Part shown: one piece after another, positions 37,628 to 45,969 of the stretch | How the letters are laid out: every line of letters begins with the position of its first letter | How positions within the stretch are numbered: position 1 is the first letter of the stretch | NCBI GenBank assembly: GCA_963822435.1 | Contig: CAWGHN010000003.1 | Coordinates: forward strand, 1,062,219 to 1,126,218 | Length of the DNA stretch: 64,000 bases | Reading direction: 5' to 3' | DNA from: JAUYQR01 sp963822435 | Lineage (GTDB): Bacteria; Pseudomonadota; Alphaproteobacteria; Rhodobacterales; Rhodobacteraceae | Made by a program: the position numbers and the translations under genes | Notes under the pieces: model-generated | Told to the model about the DNA's origin: nothing | Databases searched by the model: none | Seen by the model: the letters and a program-made list of their open reading frames with translations, nothing else

Positions 37628-38977
37628 TCATCCTCTGACAAGTTGTTCGATGGCAAGTCCGGCGGAAAGCGCCGCGCGGTCTTGCCCGTGCGGGGCGCAC
37701 AGCATGAACCCGGTCGGCATCGCATCTCCGTCCTGCCCTGACGGAATCGACACGCCGCACCAATCCAGAAAGTTGCCGATGGCGGTGTTGCGAAGGGTGC
37801 GAAAATTATGGTGAAAGAACACCTCGACGTCCGCTTCAAGCGGCGCAATCGGCATGGCGACTGATGGGGTCGTGGGGCAAATCAGCAGGGCGTTGCCCAG
37901 CCGCCCATTGATCTTGGCAATCCACTCCTGACGCCCACGGTAAAGACGGATCAGATCGACTGCTGTCATACCATCCGCCATGCGGATCCGGCGGACAACG
38001 CGCGGATCGATCCGGTCAGACTCGGGCCCGGACAAGCGTTCCTCGTGCACGTCCAAAGCCTCAGCCGATGTCAGAGGACCATAGCGCCCCATCAATTCGA
38101 CCACCTGCCGCAGTTCAGGCAGGGCAATGGGGCGAACGCGGGCACCCGCGGCTGTCAGCCGGCGCACCGCTGCCTCAAAGTTCTCTACTACGGCGGGCGA
38201 AAGGTCATCGAACATCACCGCATCGGGAATGACGAGATCGAGTGATGACAGCGGCGCGGCCACAGCGGCGGGGGCTCGCAAACCGCGCAGGGCAGCATCC
38301 GTCAGCACACAGTCGGCAACCGTTTGCGCCAATGGGCCCAGCGTATCAAGGCTGCGCGACAGCGGAAAAACCCCTTCCATCGGGTAGTGCCCGACCGACG
38401 ACTTGTAGCCGACCACCCCGTTGAACGAGGCCGGTATCCGGATCGACCCCCCGGTGTCTGTGCCGATGGACACCGGCACGATGCCTGCCGCCACAACGGC
38501 CCCACTGCCGGAGGATGACCCCCCTGGCGCGCGCGCCACCCGCGGATCGCGAGGGTTACGCGGTGTGCCGTAATGCGGGTTTAGCCCAATCCCGGAATAG
38601 GCAAATTCGGTCATGTTGACTGTGCCGACACTTATCATGCCGGCGCGCATCGCGGCGTTGACCAAACTGGCATCCGCCGTCGCCGGTGGCGCCTCGCGCA
38701 GCACGGCCGACCCTGCTGTGGTCACCGAACCACGAAGATCGAACAGGTCCTTCCACGCTATCGGCACACCATCGGCCAGACTCGCCGGATTGCCCGACCG
38801 TAGCCGTTCCCGGGCTGTCCGCGCCTCGGCTTCGGCACGGGGGCGCAGGGTGCGGATGAAGAGCGCCGGATCGGCGTGAGAGTCGATGCGGTCAAAGACT
38901 TCAGCCATCAGATCAACTGGGTCGCGGCGGCCTTCCCGAAGGTCACGAGCAAGGTCTTGAACAGTGCCGATAGACAT
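37628..38977 (-). CDS. Amidase-signature family amidase
   Basis: A 449-aa amidase with the Ser-cisSer-Lys triad regions: the Lys in GVPIAWKDLFDLRG (~residue 75), the signature APGGSSSGSGAVVAAG (~150), and the nucleophile region SIGTDTGGSIRIPASFNGVVGYKSS (~172). Such enzymes split linear amides, half-amides or carbamoyl compounds; AtzF-type allophanate hydrolase also belongs to this family. It is followed by the Old Yellow Enzyme gene and the imidase-like gene, so hydrolysis of a half-amide from ring opening fits. If the biotin complex upstream is a urea/guanidine carboxylase, allophanate hydrolase would be the alternative. Confidence 0.92.
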   Translation of the reverse strand: MSIGTVQDLARDLREGRRDPVDLMAEVFDRIDSHADPALFIRTLRPRAEAEARTARERLRSGNPASLADGVPIAWKDLFDLRGSVTTAGSAVLREAPPATADASLVNAAMRAGMISVGTVNMTEFAYSGIGLNPHYGTPRNPRDPRVARAPGGSSSGSGAVVAAGIVPVSIGTDTGGSIRIPASFNGVVGYKSSVGHYPMEGVFPLSRSLDTLGPLAQTVADCVLTDAALRGLRAPAAVAAPLSSLDLVIPDAVMFDDLSPAVVENFEAAVRRLTAAGARVRPIALPELRQVVELMGRYGPLTSAEALDVHEERLSGPESDRIDPRVVRRIRMADGMTAVDLIRLYRGRQEWIAKINGRLGNALLICPTTPSVAMPIAPLEADVEVFFHHNFRTLRNTAIGNFLDWCGVSIPSGQDGDAMPTGFMLCAPHGQDRAALSAGLAIEQLVRG

Positions 38978-38984
38978 GCCCGGC

Positions 38985-40088
38985 CTATTCCACGATCAGG
39001 GTAGCGTCTTCGGGCGACCAAGCGACCAAGCCTGCGTCGCCCGCGACCAGAAGGCCACGATACTTGTCGGCATGACCCTCCAAACTTACGGCGTCCCCAT
39101 TGGGCAAGGTCAGCGCGATCTGCATGATGTGGCCGACGAGTTGCAATCGGTTGATCTGGCAAGGAATAACATTTGAACCGTAGCGGGCGCGCGCCTCTGC
39201 CTCGGGCAAGGACCCCGGAAGGACATGCATCGCCTCGGCGGGAAGCACGATCGATACGGTGGCGCCCTGTGCCACCGCTGCGCCACGTTCCAGCGCCTCA
39301 AGCGGCCCGAAGGCAGAGTCCACATGCACCTTGCCACTGGCGGGAGCGCGGGCCTGGCCGGATATCAGCGTGTTGGCCCCGATGAAGCGGGCCACGAAAA
39401 GGCTGGACGGGCGGGTATACAATTCGCGCGGCGGGCTGATTTGTTCGACGCGACCAGCGTTCATCACCACGATCCGGTCAGACAAGGCCAGCGCCTCGGA
39501 CTGCGCATGAGTGACAAAGACAAAGGTGATGCCCAGATCGCGCTGCAAAAGCTTCAGTTCGTTCTGGATGCTTTTGCGCAGGTTTGCGTCCAGCGCGCCC
39601 AAGGGTTCATCCAGCAGCAGAATATCGGGTTCCACAACCAGCGACCGTGCCAGTGCGATCCGCTGGCGCTGACCGCCCGACAGGCGCGTGGGGCGGATAT
39701 CGGCCACTTCGGTCAGGCCAAGCTTGTCAAGAATGCGGTCCACCTTGCGGTTGGCTTCGGCAATCGGTGTCTTTTTCACTTCGAGTCCGAAATGCACGTT
39801 CTGCCGCACGGTCATGTGCGGGAACAGCGCGTAGTTCTGAAAGATCATCGAGGTCGGACGCTGTTCCGGGGCCAGATCATTGATCCGATTGCCGCGGATC
39901 ATCAGATCGCCGGATGTAATGGTCTCGAACCCCGCAATCATGCGCAGCGTCGTGGTCTTTCCGCAGCCGGACGGCCCAAGGAAGGCGATGAATTCACCCT
40001 TATCCACATCAAGGTTGAAGTCGATCACGGCAGGCGTGCCGTTATCGTACACCTTGCCGATATGCGAAAGTTGCAGGTCATAGGCCAA
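38985..40088 (-). CDS. ABC transporter ATP-binding protein, PotA-like (ATPase 2)
   Basis: A ~367-aa ATPase: Walker A FLGPSGCGKTTTLRMIAGF, Q-loop MIFQNYALFPHMTV, signature RLSGGQRQRIALARSLV, Walker B DILLLDEPLGALDANLR, H-loop VFVTHAQSEALALSD, and a C-terminal TOBE domain typical of spermidine/putrescine-type importers. No ATG is available: TTG at 40088 gives the natural N-terminus LAYDLQLSHIGKVY; TTG at 40145 is possible. It sits between the binding-protein and amidase genes and is the second ATPase for one permease pair. Confidence 0.9.
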   Translation of the reverse strand: MAYDLQLSHIGKVYDNGTPAVIDFNLDVDKGEFIAFLGPSGCGKTTTLRMIAGFETITSGDLMIRGNRINDLAPEQRPTSMIFQNYALFPHMTVRQNVHFGLEVKKTPIAEANRKVDRILDKLGLTEVADIRPTRLSGGQRQRIALARSLVVEPDILLLDEPLGALDANLRKSIQNELKLLQRDLGITFVFVTHAQSEALALSDRIVVMNAGRVEQISPPRELYTRPSSLFVARFIGANTLISGQARAPASGKVHVDSAFGPLEALERGAAVAQGATVSIVLPAEAMHVLPGSLPEAEARARYGSNVIPCQINRLQLVGHIMQIALTLPNGDAVSLEGHADKYRGLLVAGDAGLVAWSPEDATLIVE

Positions 40089-40155
40089 AGGAAAGGGTCC
40101 TTGCTTGCGGGTCTTGGTGGGCCGGGGCGCAGTGCTCCGGCCCAATTTTCAAGGA

Positions 40156-41379
40156 TCAGGCAGAGAGGAATTCATCCCACTTCTGGATCAGCAAGTCGTA
40201 CTCATCGGGCCACTGGTGCCAGTAGGCGACGTTCGCCGCGCGCGTCTCCAACGAGCCGCCGTCGCGCAGATCGCCTTCCTTGATGCCGCGATCTTCCGGG
40301 CCAACCCATGGCGCACCTTCATACCAGAAGGCGTATTTCTCGGGCGCCATGACGGCCTTGACCTTGTCGTTCGGCGAATAGTAGCCCTGCTCGGACACAG
40401 CAACGGCCGGGCCGCCGGACAGCCAGTAGTCGGCATAGGCAGTAACCGCATCAAGGTTCGGCGAGGATTTCAGCGCAGACACGCCAATAGCCCATCCACG
40501 GTAGCCGGTCTTCATCGTGGCATAGGAACACTGCACGCCCTGGGCCTTCACGGCCATGACGGCAGGCTGCCAAGCGTCGGCGATGATCATCTCGCCCGAT
40601 GCCAAGAGGTTGACCAGTTCGCCGAAGTCACCCCAAAGGGCGCGGAACTGGCCTTCCTTCTTCTTCGAGACCAGGAACTTGGCAGCTTCCTCGATCGCGG
40701 CGGCATCCGGGTTGCCCGGGTTTGCCACGCTCAGCAGGCCCAGTTCGTTCATCGCCATGATCGCCTGACCGAAGGCGATCAGCGGGTCGACGTTCAGACC
40801 GGTTTTGCCCTTGAACTTCGGATCGAACAGGGACGACCAGTTCGAGGCCTCTTCCGCATCAACGAGGTCGGGACGGAACCCGATCGAGTCGAAGTTGTAG
40901 ACCGTCGGCACCATATTCAGTGCGGTCTGCGTTTCATCGGTCCAGATTTGGCCGACAATCTGCGCGCGCGGTTCCCATTTGTCGGATGGCTTGAGGAAGC
41001 TTTCCCGGATGCCAGTCCAATTCTTGAGCGCCGAGGTCTGGATCGGCGAGACGAGATCGGTCTGGACGATCGACGGAAGGCGCTCACCAATGATTTCCCA
41101 GCAGTCGTATGCGGTCGAGCCTGAGAGCAGTTCCGTCTGGGTGTTCGGGAAGATGTCGGCTTTGCCCGACACGGCCTTGACGCCAGACAGTTCCTTGAAT
41201 TCGTTCAGGATACGCTCCTGCACGGTCACGGACAGGCCGACGGTGCGCAGTTCCTGGGATGCAAGATCTTGCGCGAATGCCTGCTGCGCACCTAGGAACG
41301 GCATGCCGCCTGCGGCAAGCGCCGCAGAGCCTGCGGTGCCTTGCAGGAACTTCCGTCTGGAAAGAGACATATTGTTCAT
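40156..41379 (-). CDS. Tat-exported ABC transporter substrate-binding protein, PotD-like
   Basis: A 407-aa periplasmic binding protein with a Tat signal (SRRKFLQGTAGSAALAAGG, cleavage near AFA-QD). The mature part contains ELLSGSTAYDCWEIIGERLP, NMVPTVYNFDSIGFRPDLVD, LASGEMIIADAWQPAVMAVKAQG and WLSGGPAVAVSEQGYYSP. It belongs to the bacterial extracellular solute-binding/PotD group, but the ligand need not be a polyamine. The cytoplasmic protein at 46.95-48.19 kb is a paralogue: both share WLSG...QGYY...(M)APE.YA.WY.GAP and a GGS..(T)RA...W..(P)DEY end. Confidence 0.93.
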   Translation of the reverse strand: MNNMSLSRRKFLQGTAGSAALAAGGMPFLGAQQAFAQDLASQELRTVGLSVTVQERILNEFKELSGVKAVSGKADIFPNTQTELLSGSTAYDCWEIIGERLPSIVQTDLVSPIQTSALKNWTGIRESFLKPSDKWEPRAQIVGQIWTDETQTALNMVPTVYNFDSIGFRPDLVDAEEASNWSSLFDPKFKGKTGLNVDPLIAFGQAIMAMNELGLLSVANPGNPDAAAIEEAAKFLVSKKKEGQFRALWGDFGELVNLLASGEMIIADAWQPAVMAVKAQGVQCSYATMKTGYRGWAIGVSALKSSPNLDAVTAYADYWLSGGPAVAVSEQGYYSPNDKVKAVMAPEKYAFWYEGAPWVGPEDRGIKEGDLRDGGSLETRAANVAYWHQWPDEYDLLIQKWDEFLSA

Positions 41380-41433
41380 TCTACTACCTCCTGTGGTCTT
41401 TGTTTGGTTCAGTCTTCTCGTCTTGCTGTCGGG

Positions 41434-42186
41434 TCAGTAGCGCCCGACAAGCAGTCCTCCGTCCACGACCACGACCTGGCCGGTCATGTATCGGGCGCCG
41501 TTGGATGCCAAAAACAGGATCACATCGGCGATGTCTTCTGGCTCGCCTATCCGTCCCATCGGGATGTATTCGCCACACTTGTCGGCATCTGGACCGACCG
41601 AGTGTTCCTTCGACAGCAACTGCGCGGTTCGGATATAGCCGGGGGCGACCCCATTAACCCGGATGCCGTCACGGGCCAATTCCACTGCAAGCCCGCGAAC
41701 GAGCCCGACCACCCCAGCCTTGGCGGCGGAGTAGTGGACGTGTTCATCCCAGCCGTAGGCGACGCCCATGATCGAAGACAGCGCAATGACCGACCCGGAC
41801 TTGCGCGCCTTCATTCCCGGAATCGCGGGCCGCACAATGCGGTAGATGCCCTTGAGGTCGATGTCGAAGGTGAGGTCCCACTTTTCGTCAGTTAACTGCG
41901 GCAGAGGTACCCGATGAGCAATGCCAGCGTTTGCAACGATGGTGTCAATCTGGCCATGGCGTGCTTCGACTGCGGCAACCACCGCATCCGCCCCTTCTGT
42001 TGACCGGACGTCCAGCACCATGAACTCGGCGCTGCCTCCTGCGGCGGTGATTTCAGTAACAACTGCATTGCCTTGCGCTTCAAGAACGTCGGTCACGACT
42101 ACATGGCTGCCCGTCTTGCCAAAGGCCAATGCGGCTGCTCGGCCAATGCCGATACCTGCGCCGGTAATGAGGGTGATTTCGGTCAT
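41434..42186 (-). CDS. SDR family oxidoreductase (SDR-B)
   Basis: A 250-aa classical short-chain dehydrogenase: TGAGIGIGRAAALAF (cofactor motif), Asp ending beta-2 in VVTDVLEAQG, VANAG, Ser in IALSSIMG, and YSAAKAG (Tyr-Lys), with the C-terminal YMTGQVVVVDGGLL. An Asp after beta-2 suggests NAD(H). ATG at 42186 overlaps the SDR-A stop (ATGA). With SDR-A it may oxidise or reduce a hydroxy/keto intermediate. The transporter operon order (permeases, two SDRs, binding protein) is unusual. Confidence 0.92.
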   Translation of the reverse strand: MTEITLITGAGIGIGRAAALAFGKTGSHVVVTDVLEAQGNAVVTEITAAGGSAEFMVLDVRSTEGADAVVAAVEARHGQIDTIVANAGIAHRVPLPQLTDEKWDLTFDIDLKGIYRIVRPAIPGMKARKSGSVIALSSIMGVAYGWDEHVHYSAAKAGVVGLVRGLAVELARDGIRVNGVAPGYIRTAQLLSKEHSVGPDADKCGEYIPMGRIGEPEDIADVILFLASNGARYMTGQVVVVDGGLLVGRY

Positions 42187-42899
42187 AGCATCACATCTCC
42201 GGAATTCGGGCCAAGCGTCTGTCCTACGAACAAGGACGCGGCGGGCGAGCACAGGAAGGCCACCGTGGCTGCCACTTCCTCAGGTTCGCCAAAGCGGCCA
42301 AGCGGCAGTTGCGCGGCCTTTGCACGCTGCCAATCCTGCGAAAGGCTGCGTACCAGAGGGGTGTTGATCGGACCGGGGGCGACGGCATTCACCCGCACGC
42401 CCTGTGCTGACACTTCGCGCGCCAACGCTTTGGTTAACCCGATGATTCCGGCCTTGGCGGCCGAGTAATGCACCAGTTCAATTCCGCCTACCTGACCCAG
42501 TTGCGAGGCGATGTTGACGATCACCCCCTCGCCGCGCTCCAACATTCCCTTCAGCACCGCCTGGGTGCAAAGAAAGGTGCCGCGCAGATGCACTGCGATC
42601 ATCCGGTCAAAATCCTGCGCGGTCAGGTCAGTGAAGCGCCCCTGATGCACATGTCCTGCGTTGTTGATCAGGTGGCTGACCGGGCCGAGGGCGGCCTCGG
42701 CCTTGGCTACAATCGCGGCTACGTCCGCCTCAACCGAAACATCGCCCGCGCAGGCAACGCTGCCGATCTCGGCGGCCACAGCCTCGGCGGCCTCGGCGCG
42801 GAAGTCATTGACCAGCACCTTGTAGCCATCTGCAGCGAGTTGGACCGCAATCGCGCGGCCGATCCCCGAACCGGCGCCTGTGACGATCGCGACGCTCAT
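42183..42899 (-). CDS. SDR family oxidoreductase (SDR-A)
   Basis: A 238-aa classical SDR: VTGAGSGIGRAIAVQLA, Asp in VNDFRAEAAEAV, NNAG, NIASQLGQVGG with the catalytic Ser, HYSAAKAG with Tyr/Lys, and a C-terminal LFVGQTLGPNSGDVML. The frame extends far upstream inside the permease gene; ATG at 42899 overlaps the permease stop by 4 nt and is the natural start. FabG-like, but the transporter context suggests a catabolic oxidoreductase. Substrate unknown. Confidence 0.92.
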   Translation of the reverse strand: MSVAIVTGAGSGIGRAIAVQLAADGYKVLVNDFRAEAAEAVAAEIGSVACAGDVSVEADVAAIVAKAEAALGPVSHLINNAGHVHQGRFTDLTAQDFDRMIAVHLRGTFLCTQAVLKGMLERGEGVIVNIASQLGQVGGIELVHYSAAKAGIIGLTKALAREVSAQGVRVNAVAPGPINTPLVRSLSQDWQRAKAAQLPLGRFGEPEEVAATVAFLCSPAASLFVGQTLGPNSGDVML

Positions 42900-43747
42900 A
42901 CGATGTCCTCCTGCATGGCCATCTTGCGGGCCCGACGGACCGACAGAGCCATAAGGATGCCGTAGACCGACAGAAGCGCGAACGAAAACAGCGTGGTCAG
43001 CACCCCGAAGGCAAAGATGTTGGGATGAATCTCGACAGAGAATGTGCCGTAGATCGCCAGGGGAAGTGTCTGGTCGCGGCCCGAGGCAAACAGGGTCCGA
43101 GGGAATTCGTCCAGCGACAGGGTGAATGCGAACAGCATCGCCGACAGAACACCCGGAAAGATTAGCGGAAAGGTGACCCGGCGAAAGGTCGTCCACGGGC
43201 TGACGCCCAGCGACCAGGCCGCCTCCTCGACCGAGGCATCAAAGCGGTTCAGGATCGCCAGCATCACGAGGAACGCAAAGGGAAACGTGTAGACCACATG
43301 GGTCGCGAAGGCTGTGGTGTACCAGTGCCGCTCGATCCCGATGATGTTGTTGGCCAGAAGCGATGTGCCAAGGCCGGTCAGCACGCCCGGCACCATCATG
43401 CCCAAGACGATCAGATAGAACACCACGCTTGCGCCCTTGAACCGTTTGCGGAACGCCTGCGCAGCCATCACACCCAGAACGGTGGATGTGACCATGGTCA
43501 TGAAGGCCAGGATCAGCGAGCGCGTCAACGCCTCACCCACCGGGAGGGGGGCAATCCGGGACGGAGGCGTAAGGCCGAAGATGTGGCGATACCAATAGGT
43601 TGACCACTCTATGATCGGAAACTGCGGCCCTCCCTCCGGCCCCTGCTGGAACGAGATGATCGTTAGGACCACAAACGGCCCATAAAGGAACAGCAGGAAC
43701 GCGGCGACATAGACGGCAAGGATGGGTTTAAGGATGCGCGATTCCAT
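42896..43747 (-). CDS. ABC transporter permease, PotC-like
   Basis: A 283-aa inner-membrane permease with six membrane segments, e.g. PILAVYVAAFLLFLYGPFVVLTIISF, LILAFMTMVTSTVLGVMAAQAF, VFYLIVLGMMVPGVLTGLGTSLL and ILMALSVRRARK at the end. The EAA loop is EEAAWSLGVSPWTTFRRVTFPLIFPG. It follows the partner permease by 3 nt. Confidence 0.93.
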   Translation of the reverse strand: MESRILKPILAVYVAAFLLFLYGPFVVLTIISFQQGPEGGPQFPIIEWSTYWYRHIFGLTPPSRIAPLPVGEALTRSLILAFMTMVTSTVLGVMAAQAFRKRFKGASVVFYLIVLGMMVPGVLTGLGTSLLANNIIGIERHWYTTAFATHVVYTFPFAFLVMLAILNRFDASVEEAAWSLGVSPWTTFRRVTFPLIFPGVLSAMLFAFTLSLDEFPRTLFASGRDQTLPLAIYGTFSVEIHPNIFAFGVLTTLFSFALLSVYGILMALSVRRARKMAMQEDIV

Positions 43748-43750
43748 GCC

Positions 43751-44623
43751 CTAGAGCTCCCGCTTCAGATCAACGATGCGCAGGAAGCCCGCAATCACTA
43801 TGCCCATGACCACCGTCAGGATCACTCCGACCACCGAGGCCATCGCCCATTTCAGCGAACCGACCTGCGTGACGATGATGTTACCCAGAAGGTTGACCTT
43901 GCGGCCCGACAGCGCGCCCGATGTGGCAAATTCGCCCAGCACCATGACGCTGACAAAGATCGCGCCGACCACGACACCGGGCAGGGACAGCGGGAAGATG
44001 ATCTTCCAGAAGATCCGCCCGAAGCCTGCCCCAAGATCCCGCGCCGCCTCGATGATGTTGCGGTCAATCCGGGCCAGCATGAATGCGATGGGGCCTACCA
44101 TGAATACGCAGTAGATCTGCGTCATCCCGATGATGACCGACAGTTCGGTGAACAGAAGCACCTCGATCGGCTGCTGGATGATGCCAATCTTCAGCAGAAT
44201 GATGTTGATGGCACCTTCCTTGCCGAGCATCGGCCTCCACGCCAGCACCCGGATCAGGAACGACGTCCAGAACGGGATGACGCAGATCACCAGAAGGATG
44301 GTGGACAAGGTCTTGCTCTTGACCAAGAGGCCAACGAACAAGGCGGTCGGATACCCCACGATGAAGGTCGTGGCCAGAACGATCAACCAGATCCGCATGG
44401 TCGTCCACAAGGACCCGATATAGGTGTCGGACGCGAAGAACTGCTTCCAGCTGGCCAGCGTCGGATCTGGCGAGATGTTGAAAGTCGTCTGCGTCCAGAA
44501 CGAGACATAGACGATCATCATGATCGGCAGGATCAGAAACAGCGCCATCCAGATGATGCCAGGCAGCAGCAAAAGTCGGGTTGTCCAGTCCTTGCGCGGA
44601 ACAGATGCGGTTTCGTCAGACAT
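43751..44623 (-). CDS. ABC transporter permease, PotB-like
   Basis: A 290-aa permease with six segments: LLLLPGIIWMALFLILPIMMIVYVSFW, MRIWLIVLATTFIVGYPTALFVGLLV, ILLVICVIPFWTSFLIRVLAW and so on. The EAA loop reads EAARDLGAGFGRIFWKIIFPLSLPG. Its ATG overlaps the ATPase 1 stop by one base (TGATG). Together with the PotC-like protein it forms the membrane channel. Confidence 0.93.
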   Translation of the reverse strand: MSDETASVPRKDWTTRLLLLPGIIWMALFLILPIMMIVYVSFWTQTTFNISPDPTLASWKQFFASDTYIGSLWTTMRIWLIVLATTFIVGYPTALFVGLLVKSKTLSTILLVICVIPFWTSFLIRVLAWRPMLGKEGAINIILLKIGIIQQPIEVLLFTELSVIIGMTQIYCVFMVGPIAFMLARIDRNIIEAARDLGAGFGRIFWKIIFPLSLPGVVVGAIFVSVMVLGEFATSGALSGRKVNLLGNIIVTQVGSLKWAMASVVGVILTVVMGIVIAGFLRIVDLKREL

Positions 44624-45702
44624 CAGCGCGCCTCCCGGCCAAATACGATGGCGTGGTCAGGGTTCCAGGTCAGCAGATAGTCCTGCTTCGGGGCATAGGT
44701 TTCGGGGGCGCCCAGACTAAGGTGGTGCTCCATCTCGACCACTTTGCCGTCACCGGTCTCAAAGAAGTTCATGATCGATGACCCGAGGTATTCCGATGCG
44801 ATGAATGTGGCCTTCAGCGCAGGCCCGTCAGATCTGTCCGAGGCCGACTGAACCTTCATCCGGTCATAGCGCACAGCATAAATGTCGCGGTCGGATTTGC
44901 GGGCAGCCGGGGCGGCGACAGTGCCGAAGGGGCCGGTAAACTGACCGCCGGTCAGCTTGCCCTCGAAAAGATTGAACCGGTTCAGGAAATGCGCCACATC
45001 CGGCGATGATGGCGCGCTGTACACATCGTCAGAGGCGCCAGTCTGAATGATGCGACCCCGGTCCAGCACAACCACGCGGTCTCCCATCGCCAGTGCCTCG
45101 CTCTCACTGCCGGTCACATGCAGGAAGGTGACGCCGAGACGCTCACGAATGGCGCGAAGTTCGTTGCGCATCCGCCCGCGCAGATTCGCATCCAGCGCAC
45201 CCAACGGCTCGTCCAGCAAGACCAGCTTCGGCTGCATTGCCAACGTGCGCGCCAAGGCCACCCGCTGCCGCTGCCCGCCCGAAATCTGATCTACGCCGCG
45301 ATCCTCCATCCCGGAAAGGCCCACCATGGCGATCACTTCCCGCGCACGGCGATCGACCTCGCCGGCGGGCAAGGGATGCTTGCCATGTGTAAGGCCGAAA
45401 CCCACATTCTTGATGACTGTCAGATGAGGAAACAGGGCGAAGTTCTGAAACACGAACCCAATGCCGCGCTCATGCGCGGGAAGAAAGGTTATGTCGCGCC
45501 CTTCGAAGAAAACGCGTCCGGAATCAGGCGTCTCGAAACCAGCGATCATTCGCAACAACGTGGTCTTGCCTGACCCCGAGGGCCCAAGGAACGATACGTA
45601 TTCGTTCACGCGGACATCAAGCGTCACGTCTTCAAGCGCGACGAGGTCGCCGTACCGCTTTGTCACGCCGTCCAATCGAAATACTGCCGTATCCACCGTC
45701 AC
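44623..45702 (-). CDS. ABC transporter ATP-binding protein, PotA-like (ATPase 1)
   Basis: A 359-aa ATPase with Walker A FLGPSGSGKTTLLRMIAGFE, Q-loop FVFQNFALFPHLTV, signature QISGGQRQRVALARTLA, Walker B KLVLLDEPLGALDANLR and a TOBE end. In place of the common VTHDQ.EA, the H-loop reads LHVTGSESEALAMGD: the canonical switch His is replaced by Gly. That may lower its ATPase activity and could explain the second ATPase in the operon. It is the first gene of the transporter operon, just downstream of the TATAAAA inverted repeat. Confidence 0.92.
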   Translation of the reverse strand: MTVDTAVFRLDGVTKRYGDLVALEDVTLDVRVNEYVSFLGPSGSGKTTLLRMIAGFETPDSGRVFFEGRDITFLPAHERGIGFVFQNFALFPHLTVIKNVGFGLTHGKHPLPAGEVDRRAREVIAMVGLSGMEDRGVDQISGGQRQRVALARTLAMQPKLVLLDEPLGALDANLRGRMRNELRAIRERLGVTFLHVTGSESEALAMGDRVVVLDRGRIIQTGASDDVYSAPSSPDVAHFLNRFNLFEGKLTGGQFTGPFGTVAAPAARKSDRDIYAVRYDRMKVQSASDRSDGPALKATFIASEYLGSSIMNFFETGDGKVVEMEHHLSLGAPETYAPKQDYLLTWNPDHAIVFGREAR

Positions 45703-45969
45703 CTCGTTCTGGATCGGTTCAAGGTGCCAAGCGTGACACCCGTTTTGTTGTGGCCCGGCTTCGCGACACGGCCAGTTGCCCAGCTGGATTTCAGGAGCAC
45801 TATAAAAACTGCACTTCGTATAAAATGACGGTTTTATAGATGTGTCAATGACTCATAATGTTTCATCTGAGGCCAAGTATTCGAACATAAACGAAAAAAA
45901 GCGCGCAGAAAAGCAGCGCCTTCGAAATTCGGAACTACAGATAATTGAGTTTCGTATGCATTGTTCAAT
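45703..45969. promoter_or_regulatory. Transporter-operon promoter region with TATAAAA inverted repeat
   Basis: This 267-bp gap lies between the GntR stop and ATPase 1. It is AT-rich compared with its surroundings. CTATAAAAAC (45800-45809) and GTTTTATAG (45831-45839) form an inverted repeat with another TATAAAA (45819-45825) between the arms, about 100 bp before the ATPase 1 start. This is a good candidate operator for the neighbouring GntR regulator and/or the -10 region of the minus-strand operon. Confidence 0.5.
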
